Assembly (NCBI GenBank): GCA_002938205.1
Contig: PTKZ01000016.1
Span: forward strand, 1 to 34,741
Reading direction: 5' to 3'
Length of the DNA stretch: 34,741 bases
Source: Alphaproteobacteria bacterium MarineAlpha5_Bin5
GTDB lineage: Bacteria; Pseudomonadota; Alphaproteobacteria; HIMB59; GCA-002718135
A program made the position numbers and the translations under genes. Each line of letters starts with the position of its first letter. The stretch's first letter is position 1. Below are positions 1 through 8,289 of this stretch, one piece after another. The notes beneath the pieces were generated by a model that worked only from the letters and a program-made list of their open reading frames with translations, did no database searches and was not told where the DNA came from.

Positions 1-138
1 AGTTTTGGCTCTAAGAAGTTAATTTCTGATAAAAAAATAAATTATAATATAAAAAATTTTTATATGAATGACTCTATTTCTAGAGCTTCTGAGACTATGG
101 CAAAATGTACAAAAGAAATTTTAGAAAAAGTTGCGTGA
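1..138 (+). CDS. nuoG: NADH-quinone oxidoreductase subunit G, C-terminal end (partial)
   Basis: Only the last 45 codons and a TGA stop are inside the window; the gene begins upstream. The frame 1 translation contains NFYMNDSISRASETMAKC, which resembles the C-terminal tail of alphaproteobacterial NuoG (usually NFYMTDPISRAS). NuoG is the large Fe-S subunit of the complex I peripheral arm. It ends directly before the nuoH start codon (TGA then ATG with no spacer), consistent with the usual nuoG-nuoH order and one transcript. The identification rests on this short tail plus position, so it is strong in context but not independent of it. Confidence 0.85.
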   Translation, partial: SFGSKKLISDKKINYNIKNFYMNDSISRASETMAKCTKEILEKVA

Positions 139-1161
139 ATGAATGATTTTTCTTATTTAAATGATTTAGTATTACCTGGGCTTATTATTTTTGCACAAAT
201 ATTTGCTGTTATAATTCCAGTATTAATATCTGTTGCTTTTTTAGTTTATGCAGAAAGAAAAATTTTAGCTTTAATTCAATTGAGAAAGGGCCCAAATATC
301 GTTGGTCCTTTTGGGATACTTCAAAGTTTTGCTGATGCTCTTAAATTGATTACTAAAGAAAATATTATACCAAGTGGATCTAATAAAATAGTATTTCTAT
401 TAGCGCCAATAATTACAATGGTTTTAAGTCTTGCTGCTTGGGCAGTAATACCGTTTGCTCCGGGATGGGTAATTTCAGATATCAATGTTGGTATTATGTA
501 TTTATTTGCAGTTTCTTCATTAGGAGTTTACGGAATTATAATGGCTGGATGGGCAAGTAATTCTCAATACCCATTTTTAGGAGCTTTACGTTCAGCAGCT
601 CAAATGGTTTCTTATGAAGTGTCAATAGGTTTTGTGATAATTACAGTTCTTTTATGTGTGGGATCACTAAATTTATCTAAAATTGTTGAAGCACAAGAAA
701 CAGTCTGGTTTGCTATTCCATTATTGCCAATGTTTATTGTTTTTTTTATTTCTGCTTTAGCTGAAACTAATAGATTACCTTTTGATTTGCCAGAAGATGA
801 ATCCACTCTTGTTGCAGGATTTTTTACGGAATATTCTTCTGCATCTTTTGTTTTATTTTTTTTAGCTGAATACGCAAGTATGATTTTGATGAGCTCAATG
901 ACTGTAATTTTATTTTTAGGAGGTTGGCTGCCTCCATTTGATATATATCCTCTAAACGCTATACCAGGAATTTTTTGGTTTACTGCAAAAATTATATTTA
1001 TATTATTTTTGTTTATTTGGGTTAGAGGAACTTTTCCGAGATATAGATATGATCAGTTAATGAGACTTGGTTGGAAAGTTTTTCTCCCATTATCATTGTT
1101 ATGGGTTGTGATTACCGCAGGGTTCTTAGTTTACTTTGACATGGTGCCAAATACATTATGA
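139..1161 (+). CDS. nuoH: NADH-quinone oxidoreductase subunit H
   Basis: A 340-residue polytopic membrane protein, the usual NuoH/ND1 length, with about eight hydrophobic segments. Family motifs are visible: the [16 protein letters not shown] stretch near residues 38-53, [15 protein letters not shown], and the loop [20 protein letters not shown] near 211-230, the acidic quinone-site loop of the family. NuoH joins the membrane arm to the peripheral arm and forms part of the ubiquinone chamber. The ATG follows the nuoG stop immediately, and its TGA stop overlaps the nuoI start (ATGA), a layout that favours coupled translation. There is nothing unusual in length or motifs. Confidence 0.98.
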   Translation: MNDFSYLNDLVLPGLIIFAQIFAVIIPVLISVAFLVYAERKILALIQLRKGPNIVGPFGILQSFADALKLITKENIIPSGSNKIVFLLAPIITMVLSLAAWAVIPFAPGWVISDINVGIMYLFAVSSLGVYGIIMAGWASNSQYPFLGALRSAAQMVSYEVSIGFVIITVLLCVGSLNLSKIVEAQETVWFAIPLLPMFIVFFISALAETNRLPFDLPEDESTLVAGFFTEYSSASFVLFFLAEYASMILMSSMTVILFLGGWLPPFDIYPLNAIPGIFWFTAKIIFILFLFIWVRGTFPRYRYDQLMRLGWKVFLPLSLLWVVITAGFLVYFDMVPNTL

Positions 1162-1637
1162 TCAGATTTATTAAGTCATTTACATTATTTGAATTACTTC
1201 AAGGAATGTTTCTTACTTTGAAATATATTTTTAAATCAAAAGTAACAATTAATTATCCTCATGAAAAAGGACCTCTTAGCCCTAGATTTAGAGGAGAACA
1301 TGCTTTGAGAAGATATCCAAGTGGAGAAGAGAGGTGTATTGCTTGTAAACTTTGTGAAGCAGTATGTCCTGCGCAAGCAATTACAATTGAAGCTGAGCCA
1401 AGAGCAGATGGTAGTAGGAGAACTACCAGATATGATATTGATATGGTTAAATGCATATATTGCGGTCTTTGCCAAGAATCTTGTCCAGTTGATGCCATTG
1501 TTGAAGGACCAAATTTTGAATTTGCAACAGAAACTAGAGAAGAACTTATGTACAACAAAGAAAAACTTCTTGATAATGGTGATAGGTGGGAGCAAGAAAT
1601 TAGTCAAAATATAATATTGGATAGCGAGTTTCGTTAA
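1158..1637 (+). CDS. nuoI: NADH-quinone oxidoreductase subunit I (2x[4Fe-4S])
   Basis: A 159-residue ferredoxin-like subunit that carries electrons through clusters N6a and N6b towards quinone. Two complete CxxCxxCxxxCP motifs are present: C60, C63, C66, C70 and C99, C102, C105, C109. The N-terminal amphipathic part (about residues 1-30) is typical of the region that rests on the membrane arm. The [20 protein letters not shown] stretch is close to the alphaproteobacterial and mitochondrial form. The ATG overlaps the nuoH stop by 4 bp, and nuoJ starts 1 bp after the stop. Opposite-strand ORFs here are shadows of this gene. Confidence 0.98.
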   Translation: MIRFIKSFTLFELLQGMFLTLKYIFKSKVTINYPHEKGPLSPRFRGEHALRRYPSGEERCIACKLCEAVCPAQAITIEAEPRADGSRRTTRYDIDMVKCIYCGLCQESCPVDAIVEGPNFEFATETREELMYNKEKLLDNGDRWEQEISQNIILDSEFR

Positions 1638-1638
1638 A

Positions 1639-2250
1639 ATGTTTTTATATCCAATAACTTTTTATCTATTTTCTTTTATAGCTGTTCTGTCAGCACTCAT
1701 GGTAATTAGTTCTAAAAATCCTGTTAATTCAGTATTATTCTTAATATTAAGCTTTATTAATTCAGCAGGTTTATTTGTTTTATTAGGTGCTGAATTTTTG
1801 GCAATGATTTTAGTTGTAGTTTATGTTGGGGCTGTAGCAGTATTATTTTTATTTGTAGTAATGATGTTAGATATAAATTTCATTAAATTGAGAGAAGGAT
1901 TTTTACAATATCTTCCTTTTGGCACGTTACTTGGAATTGTTTTAATTATAGAGCTAAGCATTTTATTTTTAACAAAATCTTTTAGTAATAGTAATTTAAT
2001 AAATTATTCATCATCTCCAACTATAAATGATATTGAAAATACAAAATTAATAGGTGAGATATTGTACACTGATTACTTTTATTTATTTCAAATATGTGGT
2101 TTAATTTTACTTGTAGCTATGATTGGTTCAATCACTCTAACACTAAGAGACAGAGGACAAATTAAGAGACAAAAAATTTCTTCTCAAAATTATGTTGATG
2201 CAAAAAAAGCTATAGAAAAGAAAAAAGTTAAGATTGGAGAAGGGGTTTAA
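1639..2250 (+). CDS. nuoJ: NADH-quinone oxidoreductase subunit J
   Basis: A 203-residue membrane protein with five hydrophobic segments, matching NuoJ/ND6 in size. The core segment [20 protein letters not shown] near residues 50-69 is the hallmark of the family and contains the pi-bulge helix linked to proton transfer. A charged C-terminal tail from about residue 170 ([10 protein letters not shown] and on) is cytoplasmic, as in alphaproteobacterial homologues. The gene starts 1 bp after nuoI, and its TAA shares a base with the nuoK ATG (TAATG). Function in the complex I membrane arm is clear from both sequence and neighbours. Confidence 0.97.
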   Translation: MFLYPITFYLFSFIAVLSALMVISSKNPVNSVLFLILSFINSAGLFVLLGAEFLAMILVVVYVGAVAVLFLFVVMMLDINFIKLREGFLQYLPFGTLLGIVLIIELSILFLTKSFSNSNLINYSSSPTINDIENTKLIGEILYTDYFYLFQICGLILLVAMIGSITLTLRDRGQIKRQKISSQNYVDAKKAIEKKKVKIGEGV

Positions 2251-2558
2251 TGTTAATTACTCTTGAGCATTATCTTTTTTTAGCTTCAATAATATTTACT
2301 ATTGGTATTTTAGGAATTTTTCTAAACAAAAAAAATTTAATTATTATTTTAATGTCTATTGAGTTAATTTTACTCTCAGTAAATATTAATTTTATTGCAT
2401 TTTCTTCATTTCTTAATGAAATTTCAGGTCAGATTTTTGCAATGTTGACTTTAACAGTAGCAGCGGCAGAAGCAGCGATTGGCCTAGCTATTTTAGTAGT
2501 TTTTTTTAGAAATTTGGGATCAATAGAAGTTAATAAAATAAATAAATTAAAAGGGTAA
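2250..2558 (+). CDS. nuoK: NADH-quinone oxidoreductase subunit K
   Basis: A 102-residue protein with three transmembrane helices, the normal NuoK/ND4L size. The two membrane-buried glutamates required for proton pumping are present: E38 in [11 protein letters not shown] and E74 in [10 protein letters not shown]. The start shares one base with the nuoJ stop, and a purine-rich GGAGAAGGGG Shine-Dalgarno element lies just upstream inside the nuoJ end. It sits between nuoJ and nuoL as in nearly all bacterial complex I operons. Confidence 0.97.
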   Translation: MLITLEHYLFLASIIFTIGILGIFLNKKNLIIILMSIELILLSVNINFIAFSSFLNEISGQIFAMLTLTVAAAEAAIGLAILVVFFRNLGSIEVNKINKLKG

Positions 2559-2565
2559 TTTATTG

Positions 2566-4473
2566 ATGGCTGAATTAATTGTCTTTTTACCTCTTTTAGG
2601 TTTTTTGTTTTGTTTCTTTTTTGGTAATAGTTTAAATTATAGAATTTCACAAATAGTTACTACTATTTTCCTATTTATAACTGCAATTTTATCATGGATT
2701 TTATTCTTTAGTTATATGAGTGAAAAAGAAACTATAATTATTCATTTATTTAATTGGTTTACCTCAGGGAGTTTTATCGTAGATTGGAGTATCAGAATTG
2801 ATTCTTTAACAACTACAATGTTTATAGTTGTTTGCACAGTTTCATCATGTGTTCATATGTATTCAATTGGATATATGGATGAGGATCCTTCAAAACCTAG
2901 ATTTATGGGTTATTTAAGTTTGTTTACTTTTTTTATGTTGGTTTTAGTTTCAAGTAATAACTTGATACAGATGTTTTTTGGATGGGAAGGAGTTGGATTA
3001 GCTTCTTATTTATTAATTGGTTTTTGGTATCATAAATCAGCAGCAAATAAAGCTGCTATAAAAGCATTCATAGTAAATAGAATTGGAGATTTTGGTTATG
3101 CAATTGGTATAGCAGGTGTATTTTTTGTTTTTGGTTCAATTGAATTTGATGTTATTTTTAACAATGTTCAGAATTATGATGAACATAAATTATTTTTTTT
3201 AGGTTTTAATTTTTCAACAATTGATCTTTTATGTTTTTTATTATTCATTGGGGCAATGGGTAAATCAGCTCAATTAGGGTTGCATACTTGGTTGCCAGAT
3301 GCAATGGAAGGACCAACTCCTGTATCAGCTCTCATTCATGCGGCAACAATGGTGACAGCAGGAGTATTTTTGGTTGCCAGAATGAGTCCTTTGTTTGAAT
3401 TAGCTTCATTTACAAATGCTTTCATAACATTTATTGGAGCTTTGACAGCTATTTTTGCTGCCAGTATAGCCTTGACTCAAAATGATATCAAAAGGGTAAT
3501 AGCATATTCGACCTGCAGTCAACTTGGTTACATGTTTTTTGCTGCAGGAATAGGAGCTTATAATTCTTCTATTTTCCATCTTATGACACACGGATTTTTT
3601 AAAGCATTATTATTTTTATCTGCTGGTTCAGTTATTCATGCAATGCATCATGAACAAGATATGAGAAAAATGGGTGGGCTATTTTCTAAAATTCCTTTTA
3701 CTGGAACAATGATGTGGATAGGTTCATTAGCAATAATTGGTTTTCCTTATTTATCTGGTTATTATTCAAAGGAAAGTATACTTGAAAATGCATATTTTGC
3801 ATCTTCAGGTATGGCTACTTTTGCTTATATAGTTGGAATAATTACAGCCTTACTAACGGCATTTTATTCATGGAGACTTTTATTTTTAACATTTCATGGA
3901 GATATTAGATCCAATCAGAAAGTTTATGAAGATGCTCATGAATCACCATTTTCTATGACTTTACCTTTAGCAATTTTAGCTTTAGGCACTATATTTTCAG
4001 GTATATTTTTTGCAGATTATTATATTGGTAAATTTCAAGATGATTTTTGGAATCATGCAATCTCACTCAAGCATTATAGTCATCATTATTTACCTTTTTT
4101 CCAAACACTTATAATAAAAACTTCTGTTGCTATAGGCATACTTATAGCCGCAATAATGTATTTTTATAAAAAAAATCTTGCTGAAAAATTAGCCCGTAAT
4201 TTAAGTTTTTTTTACTTTCTTTCATTTAATAAGTGGTATGTTGATGAGCTATACAATAAAGTTATTGTTAAGCCATTTTTTTATTTTTCAAATTTCTTTT
4301 GGAATAGAGGTGATCAAAAACTGATTGATGCTTATGGTCCAAATGGAATATCTAAGTTAATTTCAGTATTTTCATATTATTTAAGTCGTTTTCAATCAGG
4401 ATATTTATATCATTATGCTTTTGTTATGTTGGGCGGGCTAGTCATAATTCTTACTTGGTTTATTTTTTACTAA
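2566..4473 (+). CDS. nuoL: NADH-quinone oxidoreductase subunit L
   Basis: The distal antiporter-like proton channel of complex I, 635 residues from the ATG at 2566. A TTG one codon upstream (2563) would add one residue; the ATG is preferred. Conserved channel residues are visible: the glutamate in FGWEGVGLASYLLIGFW and the lysine in GAMGKSAQLGLHTWLPDAME, followed by GPTPVSALIHAATMVTAGVF. About 14-16 transmembrane segments are predicted, and the C-terminal stretch includes a charged region consistent with the long lateral helix. The stop abuts the nuoM ATG directly. Length and motifs are normal for alphaproteobacteria. Confidence 0.98.
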   Translation: MAELIVFLPLLGFLFCFFFGNSLNYRISQIVTTIFLFITAILSWILFFSYMSEKETIIIHLFNWFTSGSFIVDWSIRIDSLTTTMFIVVCTVSSCVHMYSIGYMDEDPSKPRFMGYLSLFTFFMLVLVSSNNLIQMFFGWEGVGLASYLLIGFWYHKSAANKAAIKAFIVNRIGDFGYAIGIAGVFFVFGSIEFDVIFNNVQNYDEHKLFFLGFNFSTIDLLCFLLFIGAMGKSAQLGLHTWLPDAMEGPTPVSALIHAATMVTAGVFLVARMSPLFELASFTNAFITFIGALTAIFAASIALTQNDIKRVIAYSTCSQLGYMFFAAGIGAYNSSIFHLMTHGFFKALLFLSAGSVIHAMHHEQDMRKMGGLFSKIPFTGTMMWIGSLAIIGFPYLSGYYSKESILENAYFASSGMATFAYIVGIITALLTAFYSWRLLFLTFHGDIRSNQKVYEDAHESPFSMTLPLAILALGTIFSGIFFADYYIGKFQDDFWNHAISLKHYSHHYLPFFQTLIIKTSVAIGILIAAIMYFYKKNLAEKLARNLSFFYFLSFNKWYVDELYNKVIVKPFFYFSNFFWNRGDQKLIDAYGPNGISKLISVFSYYLSRFQSGYLYHYAFVMLGGLVIILTWFIFY

Positions 4474-5958
4474 ATGATTAGCTGGCCTTTATTATCCGTA
4501 ATAATTTTCTTACCATTATTTGGTGCTTTAATAATTTTGTTGATTAAAGAAGATGAAAATACCTCTTCCAATATTCGTTGGGCAGCTTTATGGACATCTT
4601 TAGGAGTATTTTTTCTAAGTCTTTTATTGTGGGTTCAATTTGACTATTCAAATTCAACTTATCAATTTGAGGAAAAGTTTAAATGGTTTGAAGATATTAA
4701 TATTTACTACCATGTTGGTATTGATGGAATATCTTTGTTTATGATTATTTTAAGTACATTTCTTACACCTCTTTGTATCCTTTCAAGTTGGCGATGTATA
4801 AAATTTAGAGTTAAAGAATATATGTTAGCTTTTCTATTTTTAGAAACTTTTATGATTGGTATGTTTGCTTCAATTGATATTTTACTCTTTTATATTTTTT
4901 TTGAAGCAGTTTTAATTCCTATGTATATCATTATAGGTATTTGGGGAGGAGAAAGAAGAATCTACGCTTCTTTTAAATTTTTTTTATATACTCTTTTAGG
5001 TTCAGTATTAATGTTAATAGCTATAATTGTTATCTATAAATTAACAGGATTAATGAGTATTGAATTACTTCAAGGTAACTATTTTCAAAAAAATACTCAG
5101 ATATTTTTATGGATTGCTTTTTTTGCTTCATTTGCTGTGAAAATACCAATGTGGCCTTTTCATACTTGGTTACCAGATGCTCATGTTGAAGCTCCAACAG
5201 CGGGCTCAGTTATTTTGGCAGGTGTTTTGCTAAAAATGGGAGGGTATGGTTTTATACGTTTTTCTCTTGGTATGTTGCCAGAAGCATCAGCGTATTTTAT
5301 GCCATTGATAATGACATTAAGTATTATAGCAATTATCTATACTTCATTAGTCGCTCTTGCACAAACTGATATAAAAAAATTGATTGCTTATTCATCAGTT
5401 GCACATATGGGGATTGTAACAATAGGTATTTTTTTAGTAAATCAGCAAGCATTAGAAGGAGCTATGATACAAATGATTAGTCATGGCATAGTCTCAGCTG
5501 CTCTTTTTCTATGTGTAGGAGTAATTTATGACAGGATGCATTCAAGGGAAATTAGTTTTTACAGTGGCTTAGTTAACAAGATGCCAATTTATTCAACAGT
5601 ATTTATGATTGTTTTACTTGGATCTGTTGGTTTACCTGGAACTAGTGGTTTTATAGGAGAATTTTTAGTAATAGTAGGAGCATTCAAATATTCAAGCATT
5701 GTAGTTATAGGTGCAGCATCTGGAATACTACTTTCAGCTGTTTATATGCTGTATTTGTATAAAAGAGTTTTTTTTGGAATTATAAATAATGAAAAATTGA
5801 ATAGTATTTTAGATTTAAGTATAAGAGAAAAAATAATTTTAATACCACTTGTTTTAGCTGTACTATTAATAGGATTATTGCCTAATTTGTTTATTGAACC
5901 GATGAGCAGATCCTTAGAGTTAATTATAATTAATTATGAGATTGTAAATGCTAAATAA
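4474..5958 (+). CDS. nuoM: NADH-quinone oxidoreductase subunit M
   Basis: A 494-residue antiporter-like subunit with about 14 transmembrane segments. Key channel residues are present: the glutamate in FFEAVLIPMYIIIGIWGG and the lysine in AVKIPMWPFHTWLPDAHVEA, then PTAGSVILAGVLLKMGGYG, which separates NuoM from NuoL and NuoN. The YHVGIDGISLFMIILSTFL stretch near residue 80 is also typical. The start abuts the nuoL stop with no spacer, and the end overlaps nuoN by 11 bp. It pumps protons in the middle of the membrane arm. Confidence 0.98.
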   Translation: MISWPLLSVIIFLPLFGALIILLIKEDENTSSNIRWAALWTSLGVFFLSLLLWVQFDYSNSTYQFEEKFKWFEDINIYYHVGIDGISLFMIILSTFLTPLCILSSWRCIKFRVKEYMLAFLFLETFMIGMFASIDILLFYIFFEAVLIPMYIIIGIWGGERRIYASFKFFLYTLLGSVLMLIAIIVIYKLTGLMSIELLQGNYFQKNTQIFLWIAFFASFAVKIPMWPFHTWLPDAHVEAPTAGSVILAGVLLKMGGYGFIRFSLGMLPEASAYFMPLIMTLSIIAIIYTSLVALAQTDIKKLIAYSSVAHMGIVTIGIFLVNQQALEGAMIQMISHGIVSAALFLCVGVIYDRMHSREISFYSGLVNKMPIYSTVFMIVLLGSVGLPGTSGFIGEFLVIVGAFKYSSIVVIGAASGILLSAVYMLYLYKRVFFGIINNEKLNSILDLSIREKIILIPLVLAVLLIGLLPNLFIEPMSRSLELIIINYEIVNAK

Positions 5959-7387
5959 TTTTTTCAGTATTTTACTTGTGCCAGAAATATGTTTATCAAT
6001 TTTTTGTATAGCAAATTTGCTATATGGTCTTTTTTTAAAAAAAAATTCTTTTAGAAAAACTTCTAATTTTGCAATTATAATTTTACTTTTTGTTTCTATT
6101 TTAATTTTTGTGGGTTTTAAAACTGATTTAGCTTTTTTCGATTTATTTTTTAAAAGTTCTAATTTTATTCGTTTTTTTAAAATATTGGTTTGCTTGGGCG
6201 CTGCTTCAGTATTAATTATATCAAAGAACTACTTTATTGATTTAAAGATTTCTAAATTTGAAATTCCAACTCTAATCCTTTTTGCAACATTGGGAATGCT
6301 GATAATGATAGGAGCAAATAATTTAATGATAATGTATCTATCAATTGAATTACAAAGTTTATCTTTATATGTTCTTGCCTCAATTAACAAAAATTCTATA
6401 TATTCTGCTGAATCAGGTGTTAAATATTTTATATTAGGAGCTCTTTCCTCAGGAATTTTGCTTTATGGATTTTCACTAGTATATGGTTTTACAGGAACAA
6501 CTTCTTTTGAAGAAATAAAAATTGTTCTTTCTCAGCAAACAGATCTTAGTTTAGGAATAATTTTTGGATTAGTTTTTATATTAGTTGGCCTTGCTTTTAA
6601 AATTTCAGCAGTACCCTTTCATATGTGGACACCAGATATCTATGAAGGAGCTCCAACATCTGTAACTGCTTTTTTTGCAATCGTTCCCAAAATTTCTGCT
6701 GTAGCATTAATATTTAGATTGTGCCTTGAGCCTTTTGAAAATTTTTCAAATGAATGGAGTCAAATTATTTTCTTTTTATCAATATCTTCAATGTTTTTGG
6801 GAAGCATTGCAGCTATTGCTCAATCAAGCTTAAAAAGACTTTTGGCATATAGCTCTATTGGCCATATTGGTTATGTTTTAATTGCATTAGTCGCAAATAA
6901 CGATCAAAGTATAAAAAGTGCTTCAATTTATATGTTTATTTATATGATTATGAATATATCAATTTTTGCAATTCTATTATCCTTAAAAAAATCTAATATG
7001 TATTTGGAAAAAATTAGTGATTTAGTTGGTATTAGTAAATCCAATCCAATCACAAGCCTTTGCTTAGCAATTATTATGTTTTCTATGGCAGGACTACCAC
7101 CTTTTATCGGATTTTTTGGAAAATTTTATATATTTATAGCAGCGATAGAGAGTGAGTTATATTTTTTATCTATTATGGGAGTGTTGGCAAGTGTAATTGC
7201 AGCATATTATTATTTAAGAATTATTAAGGTGATGTATTTTGATGTTTCTGAAAAGAATGAAAGTTTTGATTTTGTTATAAGCTTTCATTCAAAAATTCTT
7301 TTATTGGTTTTAATTTTGATAATAACTTTTTTCATTATTTATCCTTCTCTATTAATTAATTATACTTCTATTTTAAGAATTACTTAA
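5948..7387 (+). CDS. nuoN: NADH-quinone oxidoreductase subunit N
   Basis: A 479-residue antiporter-like subunit with about 14 membrane segments. The channel glutamate lies in SIELQSLSLYVLAS and the channel lysine in FKISAVPFHMWTPDIYEGAP, followed by TSVTAFFA, which marks NuoN. ALSSGILLYGFSLVYGFTGT is another family signature. It overlaps the end of nuoM by 11 bp and is the last complex I gene here; birA follows after 7 bp, so the transcript probably continues. No terminator-like hairpin is visible after the stop. Confidence 0.98.
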   Translation: MLNNFFSILLVPEICLSIFCIANLLYGLFLKKNSFRKTSNFAIIILLFVSILIFVGFKTDLAFFDLFFKSSNFIRFFKILVCLGAASVLIISKNYFIDLKISKFEIPTLILFATLGMLIMIGANNLMIMYLSIELQSLSLYVLASINKNSIYSAESGVKYFILGALSSGILLYGFSLVYGFTGTTSFEEIKIVLSQQTDLSLGIIFGLVFILVGLAFKISAVPFHMWTPDIYEGAPTSVTAFFAIVPKISAVALIFRLCLEPFENFSNEWSQIIFFLSISSMFLGSIAAIAQSSLKRLLAYSSIGHIGYVLIALVANNDQSIKSASIYMFIYMIMNISIFAILLSLKKSNMYLEKISDLVGISKSNPITSLCLAIIMFSMAGLPPFIGFFGKFYIFIAAIESELYFLSIMGVLASVIAAYYYLRIIKVMYFDVSEKNESFDFVISFHSKILLLVLILIITFFIIYPSLLINYTSILRIT

Positions 7388-7394
7388 TCGATTA

Positions 7395-8144
7395 ATGCAA
7401 ATTACAAAAATTAAAAAATTATTATATTCAAATAATTTTGAATTCTATTATTTTAAAAAAGTTGATTCAACGATGAAACTTGCAAAAAAAAAATTAAATA
7501 ATAGGAATTTATGCATTTTAGCAGATGAACAATTACACGGATTAGGCAGAAGAGGAAATAAATGGATAAGTAAAAAAGGAAATCTATATTTATCTTATTT
7601 AATTAATTATGATTTAAGTATAGAGAATCATTTTATATATAATGCAGCTATTACTAACAGTGTTTGTGAGTTGATTGATAGTTGTTGTAACGTTACTTCA
7701 AGTATTAAATGGCCTAATGACATATTAGTAAACAAAAGTAAAATATCTGGAATAATGTCTGAATTATACAAAAAAAATAAGCAAACTTTTATCATAATAG
7801 GTGTTGGAATAAATATAGAATCTTCTCCAAAAATTACTAATTATTCTACTACGTATACAAAAATTTTTAATAAACATTGTGATAGAAATTATATTGCTTA
7901 TAAATTAACAGAATATTTTATTAACCAATATAAAAATATACTTTCAAAAAAATATGAAAATATTATTTTATTATATAAAAATAAATTATTAAACTTGGGT
8001 GAAAGTATTAAAATTAAAGAAGATAATAACAAAATTTCAAGTTTTATTTTTGAAGATATAAATATTGATGGATCAATTTTAGCAAATATTGATGGAGTAA
8101 GAAAAAATATTTATTCAGGAAGGATACAATCTGATAATGATTAA
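7395..8144 (+). CDS. birA: Biotin--[acetyl-CoA-carboxylase] ligase, catalytic type without HTH
   Basis: A 249-residue protein matching the BirA/LplA-like ligase fold. It should activate biotin with ATP and attach it to the carboxyl carrier protein. Visible motifs are the biotin/adenylate loop GLGRRGNKW near residues 50-58 (family consensus GRGRRGRxW), IKWPNDILVNKSKISGIM with the conserved KWPND, and GVGINI. There is no N-terminal helix-turn-helix, so this is the monofunctional form and not a biotin-operon repressor. The place directly after nuoN is usual in alphaproteobacteria. The C-terminal domain (about 195-249) is weakly conserved, as expected. The gene is more AT-rich and lysine/asparagine-rich than the nuo genes. 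Confidence 0.93.
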   Translation: MQITKIKKLLYSNNFEFYYFKKVDSTMKLAKKKLNNRNLCILADEQLHGLGRRGNKWISKKGNLYLSYLINYDLSIENHFIYNAAITNSVCELIDSCCNVTSSIKWPNDILVNKSKISGIMSELYKKNKQTFIIIGVGINIESSPKITNYSTTYTKIFNKHCDRNYIAYKLTEYFINQYKNILSKKYENIILLYKNKLLNLGESIKIKEDNNKISSFIFEDINIDGSILANIDGVRKNIYSGRIQSDND

Positions 8145-8253
8145 AAAGTTTATAAACAGTAATTTTATTTTTTTATATTTTAATAAAATATTAATCAAAA
8201 TATATAAACAAAATTCAAATAAAGTAATAAATGAAATTCTTAACAAAATTTGA
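8137..8253 (+). CDS. Possible 38-codon ORF in the birA-rnj gap
   Basis: An ATG-to-TGA frame of 38 codons begins inside the end of birA (ATG at 8137, birA stop at 8142-8144) and ends 36 bp before rnj. The product would be basic, rich in Lys, Ile and Asn, with a short hydrophobic stretch near residues 8-15 (NFIFLYFN). The stop/start overlap copies the coupling style of the neighbouring genes. In AT-rich DNA such a frame could be chance, no family is recognised, and no clear Shine-Dalgarno element is visible. In many alphaproteobacteria a pantothenate kinase gene (coaX) lies here; this ORF shows no sign of being its remnant. Confidence 0.2.
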   Translation: MIKKFINSNFIFLYFNKILIKIYKQNSNKVINEILNKI

Positions 8254-8289
8254 CTTAGGTAGTTTTTTGAATTATTTCAAAAGGGGTTA

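Noticed and set aside
1236-1607. Antisense 123-codon ORF over nuoI
   Set aside because: Its translation is a shadow of the conserved nuoI frame, has no recognisable domain and no ribosome binding site.
8175-8191. AT-only inverted repeat of 8 bp with a 1-bp centre after birA
   Set aside because: The loop is too small for an RNA hairpin, the stem has no G or C, and no T run follows. Not a credible terminator.
8250-8278. TTGACT with TATTTC after 17 bp, looking like a promoter for rnj
   Set aside because: The start would fall at about 8285, inside the AAGGGG Shine-Dalgarno element, leaving almost no leader although a clear ribosome binding site is present. A chance match in AT-rich DNA is more likely.
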